Shown piece after piece: positions 13,390-25,700 of a stretch of DNA of 64,000 bases. Made by a program: the position numbers and the translations under genes. Origin of the DNA: Lasioglossum baleicum (Eukaryota > Arthropoda > Insecta > Hymenoptera > Halictidae); contig NC_134931.1 in NCBI RefSeq assembly GCF_051020765.1, positions 18,182,810-18,246,809 of the forward strand. Direction: 5' to 3'. The notes beneath the pieces are model-generated. The model did no database searches. It was given only the letters and a program-made list of their open reading frames with translations, and was not told the origin of the DNA. Position 1 is the stretch's first letter, and every line of letters begins with the position of its first letter.

Positions 13390-13620
13390 ATACAGTTAAT
13401 CGAATTAATATTCGGACGCTCTAAAATATACGATAACTTTCTTAATACTGTACTATACGATTTCAACTTTTCTGGGAAGCTAGAGCAATTAGTTTACTAA
13501 AGGATGTGAAAAGAAATTTTTTCAAAAATTGCAATTGAACGGAATTGTAGAAAAAATACTAAAAGTTGCACTTTACAACTTTTTTTATGTGGGCCTGTAT
13601 TGAAAATCTTAAAAATACGT
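13390..13620. mobile_element. Tc1/mariner-like fragment (ATATTCGGACGCTCT end)
   Basis: The sequence from TACAGTTAATCG through AATATTCGGACGCTC and CTAGAGCAATTAGTTTACTA is shared with 57350-57590, and in inverted form with 16270-16448. There is no transposase open frame, so I take it as a non-autonomous or truncated element. Confidence 0.55.
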
Positions 13621-14083
13621 TTTGTAGATCTGTAGGTACCTGTGAAAATTCGCCCACGATGTTGAAAATCTTAAAGACAAATTGTTTCTTTACTGTGCGA
13701 AACATTCAAATGCTCTGCTACATTTTGATAAGAAATTTAAAAATAGTTACCAGCTAAAAATAGCAAACCCAATCGGGAACATTCGCAGCTGTAATTACTA
13801 TGTAGAATTCATGCAAACGCACCGACAACAGAAATGTTACCCATTGTACTTTGCTTCTACCTCAATGGTGGTCGAATTTGACTTTCAGATGTTAGCGACC
13901 ACTTTTAAAGTAAAATTTAATTAGATTCTAATTAGATGGATCTTGTATGCCTGTTATGGAAAATGTTGCAACTTTTCTGTTAAATATTCGCAGTTAAACA
14001 CTGAAGAGACATTTTGAAAATCACGTTTTCTCGTTTATTCTTGTTAATTCTATTAATAGTTTCTACATAGACAATTAAAGTGT

Positions 14084-14197
14084 ATTGCTTAAAACAATTT
14101 AAAACAATCATAACACCAACATGAATATTAGTATTATACTATTGCTTAAAACAATTTAAAACAATTATAACACCAATATGAATATTAGTATTATACT
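14084..14197. repeat. 57-bp tandem duplication
   Basis: Two copies of a unit starting ATTGCTTAAAACAATTTAAA lie head to tail at 14084 and 14141, with only a few differences. The nearby words TGTATTGCTTAAAA recur further right. No function is suggested. Confidence 0.8.
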
Positions 14198-15957
14198 ACT
14201 GCTACAAACAATTGCAGAACAATAGACACTAATAGTAGAATTTATTTAGATGGTATATCTCTTCGGTCACATTGTAAAGTTAAGTGTATTGTTAAGTTAA
14301 AGTGTATTGCTTAAAATAACATTATTAAAAAAATGCAGAATCATTGTATTTACCAGATGTTCGAGCAGCATTAAATTTTCCAAGTTACGTGCAACTGTTA
14401 TTCTGTTCAGTATTACATGAGCGCCAACGTCGTAGAAAATTAGAATAATTGCACGTAACATGTCAATTAAAGCGACTGTACCATCGGTATCGTTTAGTAT
14501 TTCAACTATGACGTAACTATTGTGGGTAAGCTGGGAAATGTACTACAGTCCGTAATTAACTATGCTGAAATGATATGCAATTTATCAGTGTATCCTTATT
14601 TTCAACGAATTCTTCCTGTTCACAGAAACAACATCTGACCCATTAATAAAATGAATAATCTTCTGTATTTACTAAAATATAAGTTCAAAATCTGATACTG
14701 AAAAAATGATAAAGTATAATTGTTTACGTGTATAGATAATTATTACGAAAAACATTTCACTGAGATTCCTCATTAAGAGGAATTCCCTCATGTTATAAAT
14801 ATTTCTACTTATATTACAGAATTTTTGTTTTATTGTTATATCTATATTACATATTATATTTAAATTTTGTCGATCCAATCGATCCAAATTTTCCAAAAAT
14901 TGTACATATAAATAATGTACTTAATTAAAGCTTAATTTGTTAATGAAACACGGTGTGCATTTCGTAATTAGATAAACAAAATAACATTGTTCGCGGGATT
15001 GTCAGATTGCAAAATGAAAATACGTCCCTGATAAGCTCGAATATGGCAGCTCTATTGTGAATTGTACTTCATGAGGCAAGCTTTATTTAAGGCTTCTTGT
15101 TTAATTTCGTTGTGTGGCTTCATTTAAACCAAATTACATATTAATTTAGTATTGATTGTGATAATTATGCATTTCGAATATAATCAATGCAATATTGTTC
15201 GTGTATACATATAAATATGAATGATATCATCGTTACCTGCTTATCAACTCGACTATCTGCCTCGCGTCTCGCTGCGCGTACAATTTCATTGTGATGATAA
15301 TTGAATATTGCAGATAATCATTTCGTGATTGTTCGAGCAAAAAGGAAAACTGAAAAAATAAAATATCGTTAATTGAAACCATTACGTGATAAGGTATTGC
15401 TTTTTATCTGCCACGTGAAAAATAAATCTTTTCTCTGAAGTTTAGATTTTGTTCGATGTTAAATAAATAAAATTGCATTCAAGATAACTGGAGATTGAGT
15501 GAAATGTGTGATATCATGTTCTTGTAAAGCACTATTGTCTTTTAGAAAGTTTAATAAGATTTTGCAAAATTAGATTTAAGTTGAAAACATTTATTATTGG
15601 ACTTAATGAAATGGCTCTCAAATGGGTCACTGAATCTTTTTCAAAAATCGTTCAAAATAACATTATCATGTATCAAACTAATACATTTTTTATTTCTCCA
15701 ACTCCTTGCCGTATTTCAACGAGGTGGCTCGTGATGAAGATTTCAAACAAAGATTGATTCGTTTGTAATCAATATTTAAGCATTAAAATAAATGTAGCCA
15801 TACAAAAAATATAAATTTTCTTTTCTACGACATTTTTGGGAATGAAGATGTCTTGATCACGGTAACTGTGAAGAAAATGTTACGTCAAGCGGTTAAATTA
15901 TGTTTAATATTAATGTGTCAATTAAATTACGTTCAATATTACATTTATAGTGATTAC

Positions 15958-16158
15958 TAGACTGCGGATCTTTTTGCAAAATAAAAATATTTTACATTGA
16001 TTGTGAGAAGCAGAAATAACATACAAATTGATTTCATCCCTTAACGACTTTGCTCGTTTAAAAGCAACATTACAACATTCTTGAATTTTTTAAATCTTTT
16101 ACTGTTTTATATTTCGTCCAATCAATTTCTTCATAAATGCATAAAGATCCGCAGTCTA
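15958..16158. mobile_element. hAT-like MITE with perfect 8-bp target duplication
   Basis: Ends TAGACTGCGGATCTTTTTGC and GCATAAAGATCCGCAGTCTA are inverted. GTGATTAC flanks the element exactly on both sides (15950-15957 and 16159-16166). An 8-bp duplication is the hallmark of hAT transposases. No coding sequence is present, so it must have been moved in trans. Confidence 0.9.
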
Positions 16159-16269
16159 GTGATTACATATTCCGCTCTATCGAAATGGTAAATGGAAACG
16201 TGAGATAATACAATTTCACCTAAATATACAAACACTTGTATCATTAATTAACATAAAAAATTATAAAAT

Positions 16270-16448
16270 GCAACGTTTTAGTATTTTCTCTACAATTCCG
16301 ACCAATTGCAATTTTTGGAATAATTTCTTTTCATATCCTGTAGCAAACTAATTGCTCTAGCTTCTAAAAGAAGTTCAAAAGGTAAAGCCCAATGTTTAAA
16401 AAGTTGTCGGTTTTTTGAGAGCATCCGTATATTAGTGGGAGTCACTGT
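16270..16448 (-). mobile_element. Tc1/mariner-like fragment upstream of the BTB exon
   Basis: Inverted relative of 13390-13620 and 57350-57590. It ends AGTGGGAGTCACTGTA, matching the inverted ACAGTGACTCGCACTAATAT end seen near 57354. It stops about 77 bases before the acceptor of the first BTB coding exon. Confidence 0.6.
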
Positions 16449-16548
16449 ACATATGAAGATTATGCAATCTCATTCTAGTTTTTGTACTTGCTTGTGAAAA
16501 ATAATGTTTCGTATTTTTTTTTCAGAAGGGACCTGAAGTGCTACAATA

Positions 16549-16768
16549 ATGGGTGATAACACGTTCAAGCTTACTTGGAACAATCATCTGGCAAACTTGT
16601 CAGGATTGTTTGAAGGGCTATATAAAAGTGGCTCTCTGACTGACACGACCTTAGCCTGCCAGGGTGGTATGCTGAGAGCACACAGATTGGTCTTGGCAGC
16701 ATGTAGCCCTTACTTCGAAAGAGTCTTCAAAGAGCACTATGGTGAACAACCGATTCTTATTTTAAAAG
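16549..16768 (+). CDS. BTB zinc-finger gene, coding exon 1 (first half of BTB)
   Basis: Begins ATG GGT GAT AAC, with the acceptor TTTTTTTCAG 23 bases upstream and the donor AAAAG|GTGAGC at 16768/16769. It encodes residues 1-73 plus one base. The BTB signature is plain: LTWNNHLANL, the D-T-T-L-A core strand, LRAHRLVLAACSPYF and the ILILKG strand at the end. The phase-1 intron after ILKG is the usual position in insect BTB genes. Confidence 0.92.
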
Positions 16769-19700
16769 GTGAGCAACCGGTATTAATGATATATGTGTAC
16801 ACCTAAAAGCACATAGTTAGACGATGCGTCCCCACGATGGGAGATTATTTTTGGTTGCTAGCTTCAAGATCTAGCTCTATGAACACCCACTTGAAATCTC
16901 ATCAGCAGGACCTCTATGCAAAATAAAAATTTTTTAATTCCATTGTGAAACACACAAGACAGAATGTACTTCTTCTCAATTATAGTTCCTGAAAATTTTC
17001 AAGAAATGCTAGGATATTTATATTAAATATGAAATATGAGAGAACTTGGTACGATTTTAATTTATTTCAGATCTAAAAAGGCTACCACCACGGGAAATAA
17101 GATTCTATTTTATTCCACTTTCTTAAAATTTGTCCATAAAAATTGAAAATCACATAAAAATCCGCAGTCTAGGTATAGTAATATTCTTGACCGAGTCGTA
17201 CAATGTTTACTTAGATCACGAAGTATCGTCGGATATTCTAATTCTGTATTTATCTAAAATAATTAATTGAAGATTTAATAATCCAAATGTCCTAAACAAG
17301 TTAAAGGACCTTGATATTTATCGTACAATACTGTGGTGAAGGATAATGTACAAAAATTTTGTTGGGGCCATTAGTAATCCTAGTATACCAGTTAAGAATG
17401 TCTTCACAGTTTTGTGTTTCACCTATTCATTTTTATCATGATTGATACATAATAGTTCAAACGCCACTTCATAAAAATAAAAAAAATGGAGTTACACTTA
17501 ATACAAAAATTGATTAAATGTAAACTCGTCAATTTATGCAAGTAAAATACTTCGTAAAAACAAAAAATTCTGTGTAGCTAGACATCCATATAAAAAATGA
17601 TTATTTAAATGTATAAGCTCACCAATTCATGCAAGTAAAATACTTTATAAAAGTAAAAAATTCTGTGTAGACAGAGTTTTATACAATAATCGTTTGTGTC
17701 AATAGATTCCTAAATCCGCAAATAAAAATCGCAATTGATCGATGGTAACAGGTGAAAATCCAATTATCGAGGTGTCAAACATTCATTGCGGTTTCGTCTG
17801 TTACCAGAGGCCGCTGTTGGCTGACCACTGGTTATTAACATTAACATTTGCCGTTTCTAAATTGAGCTTAATGTCATCGTAAATAAACATAGATTGAGAG
17901 ACGCTGACCGCAGTGACAGACAGCGGGTCGCGTGCTACAAATTACTAGTCGGGAAAAGGGGAACGTTAGCTAAGGCCGGGCCTATGTCTGTGCTGTCTAA
18001 TGCTGCTCGCGCTGACAATGAGCGAACGCGTGCTGAAAACGTCATTTGAAACTCTCGAAAAATCTAGATCTCTTTGACCATTCCCGAGGTCCGAGAATCT
18101 TGAGACAAGCACTTGAAAAAAGTGTTAAGTCTGTTGATTAATATACAAAGCAAATTTCAAGATCTGGGGCGCTTGCGTGAACCTAATAGTCTGAACAGAA
18201 TGTACGTAATGTGACAAAATTATTTAAGGGGGTAGACTCGCGTTTCCAGGATTTGGAAGATGGGGATTTTCAGTAGTCGAAAGCTTTAGATGAAATATCA
18301 ATCAAGGCTGCAGTCGCCCGCAAAAATCCTATTTTTACGTTTACAAGAGATAATTTGCATTATTCGGCAGCATGTAGCTGTCACAGTTTTATGAAAATAG
18401 CTACATGCGCAGATCTATGCTTCCGAATAATGCAAATTACGCCTAGTAAACGCAAAAATAGACTTTAGAGGGCGATAGCGGCCTAGATTGATCTTTTATC
18501 TAGCGCTTTTGACTACTGAAAAACACCATCGCATGCATTATTGAGAAATGAGAAGACGCATCGCGAACCCTTGCAACCCTGAAGATGAGTCTACCCTCTT
18601 AAGAGTGTAATATTGTTTCCAAAATTGCAAATGGGCTTTTAAGTAGCCAAAGCCCGAGATAAAAGATCAATCTAGGCCGCAATCGTCCTCAAATTTCAAA
18701 TTTAATTAATTTAGACATTTTGATTATTCGGAAGTACAAAGCTGCGACAGCTGCATGATAGCAAATAGTGCAAATTACGCCTCGTAAACGTAAAAATAGA
18801 CTTTTGTGGGCGATCGCGGCCTAGATTGATCTTTTATCTAGCGCTTTGACTACTGAAACACCCATCGCTGCGGTATCGAGAAATGAGAAGGCGCATCCCG
18901 CGCCCTTGCAATTCTAAGAACGAGTCTACCCCAGAGTTGGGCATTAATCGATTAAAATTTTAATCATTGGTTAATGTGTACGATTAAAAAAAGGAATCAT
19001 CGAAAAATCGACGATTGATTCAATCGATTGATGAAGTTAATCGACAATCGTTTATTAAAAAAAGAAATCATCGAAAAAAAAAACATAACAGCACGTAAAC
19101 AGACTTTGTATTATACATATAAACCAAATGACAATACACCTAAACATTCGTATCTTCTATGATACTAAAGGCTATGAACACAGACAGATCTAGTTTTGAG
19201 ATACCCTAAACAGGTTATAAATTCTAAATTATGATTCGTAGGTGTGGCGGTGGAGGAAATGGAGTGTCTGCTGGACTTTATGTACCGGGGCTCGATCGAC
19301 GTAGCAGAAGAACACCTGCCATCCCTGATAAAAACAGCGACGGACCTCGAAGTCCGTGGACTATCGGGCGACGACAGAAACCAAGAAAACAGCCGAAGCC
19401 CCTACACGAGGGTTGAAACGCGGATGCAACGGTGTCACATAGAGACAAGGGTTCACATGAGCGACTACATGAAGGACCCATCCGTGATTCCGTTTCTGCC
19501 GAAACAGTCTTCTGTGGAATCGTTGGGAGATCACATCAAGGTCGAGGAGATCGAGGTGGAGGATGATCCGATGGTGATCGACGGCCATGAAGACACGTTC
19601 GACGATCCCTTACGGTCCTCGGATACACAAATCGTGAGTATTCGCAACCCCTAGTGCCGAATAACAACCCCGGTTCCTTGGAAAATAGTAACGTAATAGA

Positions 19701-22700
19701 CTACGGATCTTTACGTAAAATAAAAATTGTCGGCACCGATTATGAGAAGCAGGAATGGAATGAAAGGTGTTTTCATCCCTTAAAAATTTTGATACATTGG
19801 AAACAACTTGCCAATATTTTGTTGGATTTTTCTAAACTTTTACTGTTTTATACTTCACCCAGCCAATTTGTAATGTGACAAATTGACTTTATCGTGTTGG
19901 CGGGCTCAAAAATGCATTTACTAGACGTTTGTAAATCGACATAATGTAAATCGAGGCTGGTATTTATTATTTTATAAATTGAAATAACTTAAAAGTTGCA
20001 ATAATAACCCACAGTGTCTGTAAACTACTCTCATAGAAGAATTAAACCGAATCTTCAATTTTTGCAGTTGTGTCTACTTCCGGAGCAGCGATATAAGTAT
20101 TGATCCTACTTCTCTGTAACAGTACAATTCAAATAAAATGAGAATTAATTTTTTACTTGTCGATATAGATATACGTAGACGTAGACCGTTTAAGTAAAGT
20201 GCCCTATAGTGTCAATTGAGATAAAAAGCGAAATTATTTACTTACATAAAGATTTGGAGGCGATCTGGGCGCGTCGGTTTATCTTATCTTGGAAGAAACT
20301 CACCGAACCCGAAAATTCAGTTTCTAGAGAAGCTTAGTGTACCGTGAAGATAATTTCGGTTTTTAATATACAAGTACACAAGCAGTTTTGAGTCACGATT
20401 ATACTTTCGTAATGATACGAAATCATGAAATAAAACAAAACTCTAAATGCATTTATAACAATATGTACTTACGTTCGTTGATGTCATACAACAAAAAGAG
20501 TCATGTTTTATTAACTGGAAGACGCAAATTAATTCAGATACAATATATAAATATCTAGCAAATCATATAATCAAGTAAATTAAAACGCGTGAATGTAACT
20601 CACTCTGTAGATTTATAATACAGAAGATATAGTGTACTATGCACGGACAGCGGATCTTTATGAAAGATAAAAATTTTCTATCTGATTTGTAACAAACTGG
20701 GGTGAAATAGAAATTTTTTTTTTCCTTTTTTAATATGTTTAATAGGTTTTTCAAATCTTCTAATGTTTTAACGTGTACGATTTTCGTCATAAATGCATAA
20801 AATCCGCTGTCTAACTATGAATCATGCGGAGAATTTTCTAATATTTTCAAACGGCTTTGCACTGTCCAGAGTCGAATGCCACCACCAATGTACAAACGGG
20901 AAACGAGATTCAAAGGACAGAAGAGAGTCTCCGTTGGCCGCACATCAAGGAACAGCGAACCACAGGAATACAGGACGAAGGAGCGTCTAGTTCAGAAAGA
21001 GGACAATTCCAGGGAAGAAATGTACGAGGACTCGGCCACAATGAGATCGGAGACAAATTTTAACAACGGATCTACTGACCCTACGGTACCGGACATACAG
21101 ATGAACGACGACTTACAAGAACGAGATGAGAGTATGGTACGATAAGATGAATACGATTGAAATTGCTTCTTCATTTAGGGTTGTTCACATGTTTATTCAT
21201 CCCTAAAATAACATAATATGTTTAGTAATTTTGTATCTTAAATATTATCAGTTGATCGATAATAATTTTTTGAAAGTCGGAAATGTATTGTTTAAATACT
21301 TCCTCGATCCACACAGTACATGAATTCTTTTTCAACGTTTTCTACTGTTTATGTCATTGTTCAAAATGTAACATTATCTCAGGTCTCTAACATTGTTTCA
21401 GTTCTCGTCTGTGTTTACAAACATTGACAAGGTGTTTTACATTCTAACGACTTTACTAGTATGTTATATGTAGGCTAATGGGAAAACCGTTTCCACTTCT
21501 CCGAAGTCTTTTCAGTATTAGAAATTCAAATTCGCCGTTTGCAAATGGTATAGTTTACAATGAGGAGTGTTCGTTCTCAAGCAGACCGAACGTGAAATTT
21601 ATATTTATTTAGACACGGTCCGCTGCAATAGCTCGAGACACTCGACGCGACGCGACGCACAGTGGTCCCAAATCCCGAAAACACGGCCAAAACCTCAAGA
21701 ATGAACTTTCTCCTAGGAGTTTGTAATTCTAGGGTTGGGTAAAGTGATGTTATAACCACTGAATGTGCCACCAAGGAAAAAGGTAAAAAGTTTATGGTAC
21801 GGTTCTGCAGTCAGTTCAAAGTTAGCCTTCGTTTGACGAGCATTTGTCGCGCGTATTAGTAGGAAATTGAACGCCCCCTTCTAAAGTGCATAACTTTGAA
21901 AATAGTGCATCAATTTCAATTCTGTAAAATGGATGCTGCCCTGGAAGTAAGTAGAATCTTTACCTGTTTTTGTATCTCAAAAATTGTTAGTCATTACGTT
22001 ACACGATGGCAATATTCTTTGAAGAACGTAGAAGGTAAAACTTGATGCGCGCATTGTAAAAACGTAGACATACAAAAAATTCCTAGACACCAAAATTCCT
22101 TTTCTGACGTGTTGCTGATACATTTATCTTTCAAAATTTATAAAAACCAATCTCCGAAAGTCTCCCATTTGCTCATACGAGGGTAAACTTTGTTTCCTTT
22201 CTATGGATTTTAAAATGCGACTTTACAACTTTTAGTAATGTAAAACGATTCGGATGATTAGATCTTATGTACTTAATTTACAATTATACTAATTCTTGAT
22301 ATACAAAGTGCAATTTTGTTTGTCAATTATACATTTTTACCTATCAATCTCTCAAAACACATTTAATGCGAATTGTTGTCTAAATTTTAATCGGTCATTT
22401 TGTTTTTCAAATTTTCGAGTTCATATTCGTAATCAGTGACCCCAAAGACCCCGAAAAGATTATTTTCCATGCACACCTAACCATTTTTTAATGTATATGT
22501 CCGCCATATTGGATCCACTATTTTGTTTTTTGGAATTTCAACTTCATATTCGTAATCAGCGACCCCGAAAACCCCCGAGTACGAATTTTTGGTCGTGTTT
22601 TCGGGATTTGGGACCACTGTGCGACGGTTCCAGAATAATTTGGGCGTCATCGGACACCACTTCGAGACCACCTCGTGAGCAAACCCATTGACAGGGCGAT

Positions 22701-25700
22701 TCTATACAAACAAACCGTTTAGTTCCGTATCGTTTTCCCATATCTTTCGCACCCAATTGATTGCATACCCTAAGCATAGTTTTACCAAAGCGCCCCTACC
22801 CAGACGACCAAAATGCATCACCCACTCACCAATAGAAATCATTTAGTCACCCCACACATTTTTAAGATAGCCACGACGCGATACAAGTAGGTTAACAGGA
22901 ATGGAAATCGCGAAATGCATAAAGAAGTATATTAGATTCTGTTCTTTCTCACTTTCTGTGAATTAATTACAACCATTTAATTTAGTTTATCATTTTCCAG
23001 TATTAGGCTGCCCGTCAAATTTTGTACAAAATGTCAAAAATTGTCCCTTTTCGAGGACACATGCACGACAGAGACGAAACGCGTCACGTGAGAGGTAGAC
23101 TGGGGACACAAGTCTCGATCTGGCGACACTGTATCTATCAGATGTTAATAAATAAAATGATTCGCTCATCAATGTCTGTAAAATAACACCATTTACGAAA
23201 CCCCAAAAGCAAACTCAAATCTGGGTGCAAAAATTAAACGCAATCCTCAGGATCAAATTCTAATATAATTTATTCCAAGTTCTTCTTATTCGATTAATAA
23301 TTGATTTAACTAATCTATCATCTCATTCCAATTGACATTATTAGAAACATGAATTATCCTGACCGTTCTTGTAAGTTCGGAATCGCTGTGACAGTGTTTC
23401 GTTGACGTTGTGCCATTGTTACAGGATTCTTCAAGAAGCGCGGACGAGAGTTCAAGGTTAACGGTTAAGAAAAAGAACGATATTGGCTCGAAGAGGATGG
23501 GGTTGAACGAAGGGAAGGAGTCGAGGGCGTTGATGTCGAAGTCGGAAAGGGCTCAGTATAAACCTTTCTCGTGCGATCTTTGTACGCTGGCCTTCACGAG
23601 GGCTTCTCATTTGGCCAGACACAGGAGAGTACACACCGGAGAAAGGCCGTTCGCGTGCAGCGTTTGCCCGCGAATGTTCGCCAGGCAGGATAAGCTCAAA
23701 CAACACTTGGATTCGCATTTGCTATGGTCGAAAAGGAAAACCAACATGTCGAACACCAGCTATCAGTCCACAACGTCATCGTCGGGCAAAGGGAAAAGGG
23801 GCAGACCACGGAAGGTTAGACATGTTCATTCAATATCTCCATTTTCTTTTTTCTATTTACATTTTGACCGCGACGTCAGTCACATATGCCTGGTGCTATC
23901 TTTTTCCATCAAACTTGAAAATCAATTTTTACTAGAATATAGTAAGGGGTAATTCTTTAGAGAAAGGGTCCTCCTCACGATGACCTCGAAATATGTTGTC
24001 AAGGTTATCGTTCTGGATAAGTTATGGTTGAAGTTTCTATTGCTGTTAAATTCTTCGTTTTTTTTATTAACATTTTGACTGACACGTTAGTTGCAAGCAA
24101 ACGTCTGGCGCTATCTTTTTCTATCTAACTTGGAAATTATTTTTTACTGGAATATGTTAAGGGAATAGATTCGTTTCCAGGATTGCAAGGGTGCGGGATT
24201 CACCTTCTTTTTTGTCGATAATACAAACACGGGGTTTCACACTAGTCAAAAACCGTATATAAAATATCGATCTAGGGCGCTATCTGCCTCAAAAGTCATA
24301 TTCTTACGTTTACGAGACGTAATTTGCATTATTCGGCTATTGTCACAGCTACATGCACAGTTGTATGCTTCTAAATAATGCAATTACGCCTCGTAAACGG
24401 AAAAAAAAGAACTTTTGAGAACTTTTTAGAACCTTTATCTAGCGTTTTTGACTACTTAAAAACCTCATATTTGAATAATCGAGAAATGAGAAGGCGCATC
24501 CTGCATCCTTGCAGTCCTGGAAAAAGTAGTCTTTAGAAAACGGTTCTCCTCACCGATTTCGATATCCTTGAAAGATGTTGTCAAGGTCATTATGAACGAA
24601 TTAACATGTTGATCCATTTACACCTAAAACTGACTTGAAATTTATGTACGCTTGTCCTTAAAAATATAAATAATTCTAGAAATTTTATCGAGCACAAAAT
24701 ATCACCGATATACAGGGTCTCAGCTAAATGGGATCTTATTTACTGTTGTATGAGCAAATTTCGTAGAATAAGGTATATCTCATGATATACTATCATGAGT
24801 GAATCTCAAGAGATATACAATGGAAAGAATTTCTTCTAAAATTTTTTAACAAATATTGGAAATGGGTGTTAATAAATACACAGTGGTACTGTTGAAATGA
24901 AATAAGTCTACATTTTTCACGGCGCGGGAGGAAGCTCTTTACCAAACGGTGTCTTAACTTCGACTGACTTTGATTGTGAAAGGAAAATCGTCCAGACTGT
25001 TTAGGTTAGCCCCCCACAGTTTGGCTCTGAAAAGAAAGTATACGTAGAATGGGTTACCTCGTAATCTCTGTTTAGAAATACGATCCTGAGAAAGTTCCAT
25101 CGATACTTCGTAATCTTAGTTAAGAAATACAATTCCGAGAACGTTGATTCATTTTTTATAATCCAACAACCAAGTCATTGGCATTTTTTTTAAACCTTGC
25201 GTCTCTCCTTCGATATAATTATAGATTATAGAGCATAAAAGAATGAATTCCACGACGTAGTTTCTCTCAACACTTTTCTCTAATTTTTATGGAGTAATTT
25301 GTAATAACTAGATAAAATGTATAAATTCGTGGTTTATTGAAAAGAGAATTGTCATTCTTCAAGTGCCATTTCTCGAGGAAAAATATTTACCTCGACCAAC
25401 GCAAATTAAAGAATGACAATTCTCTTTTTATCTTAGTTTTAGGTCTAAATGGGTTAACACGATGGTTCATTCAGAATGACCTCGACAACATATTTGAAGG
25501 CTATTTCGAAAAAATTATCTTAACATATTCTAGTAAAAATTGATTTTCAAGTTGGACAGAAAAAGATAGCGCCAGGCATGCATATACATAACTGACGTGG
25601 TAAAAAAACGAAAAATATAACAGCAACAGAGAAAATCAACAAAGAATTATCAATTTCAAGTGCCACCTGTTGTGGAAAATATTTTTCCCAGCCAACCAAT

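Larger units (their letters stand above)
2091..16525 (+). other. Probable 14.4-kb first intron of the BTB zinc-finger gene
   Basis: The interval runs from the donor at 2091 to the acceptor at 16524-16525. No coding exon was recognised in it. It is AT-rich and holds many transposon remnants listed separately: hAT-like MITEs, a TACAGGGTGTC-type element, a large palindrome, a TTAA element, a CT microsatellite, a 57-bp tandem duplication and Tc1/mariner-like ends. The stretch at 11590-11940 has higher G+C and open frames on both strands (up to 153 codons) but no recognisable domain or splice pattern. Assigning the whole interval to one intron is inference. Confidence 0.45.
23872..25597. repeat. 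Inverted repeat flanking a TTAA foldback, in the last BTB-gene intron
   Basis: The segment 23872-24025 (CTGGTGCTATCTTTTTCC and onward) recurs inverted at about 25459-25597, and partly in direct orientation at 24070-24155. A TTAA foldback copy (24157-24534) lies between. I read this as remnants of one or more larger inverted-repeat elements; boundaries are not certain. Confidence 0.55.

Noticed and set aside
20857..21063. Alternative reading frame of BTB exon 3
   Set aside because: It ends in a stop before a donor, whereas the chosen frame is open through the donor and in phase with exons 2 and 4.
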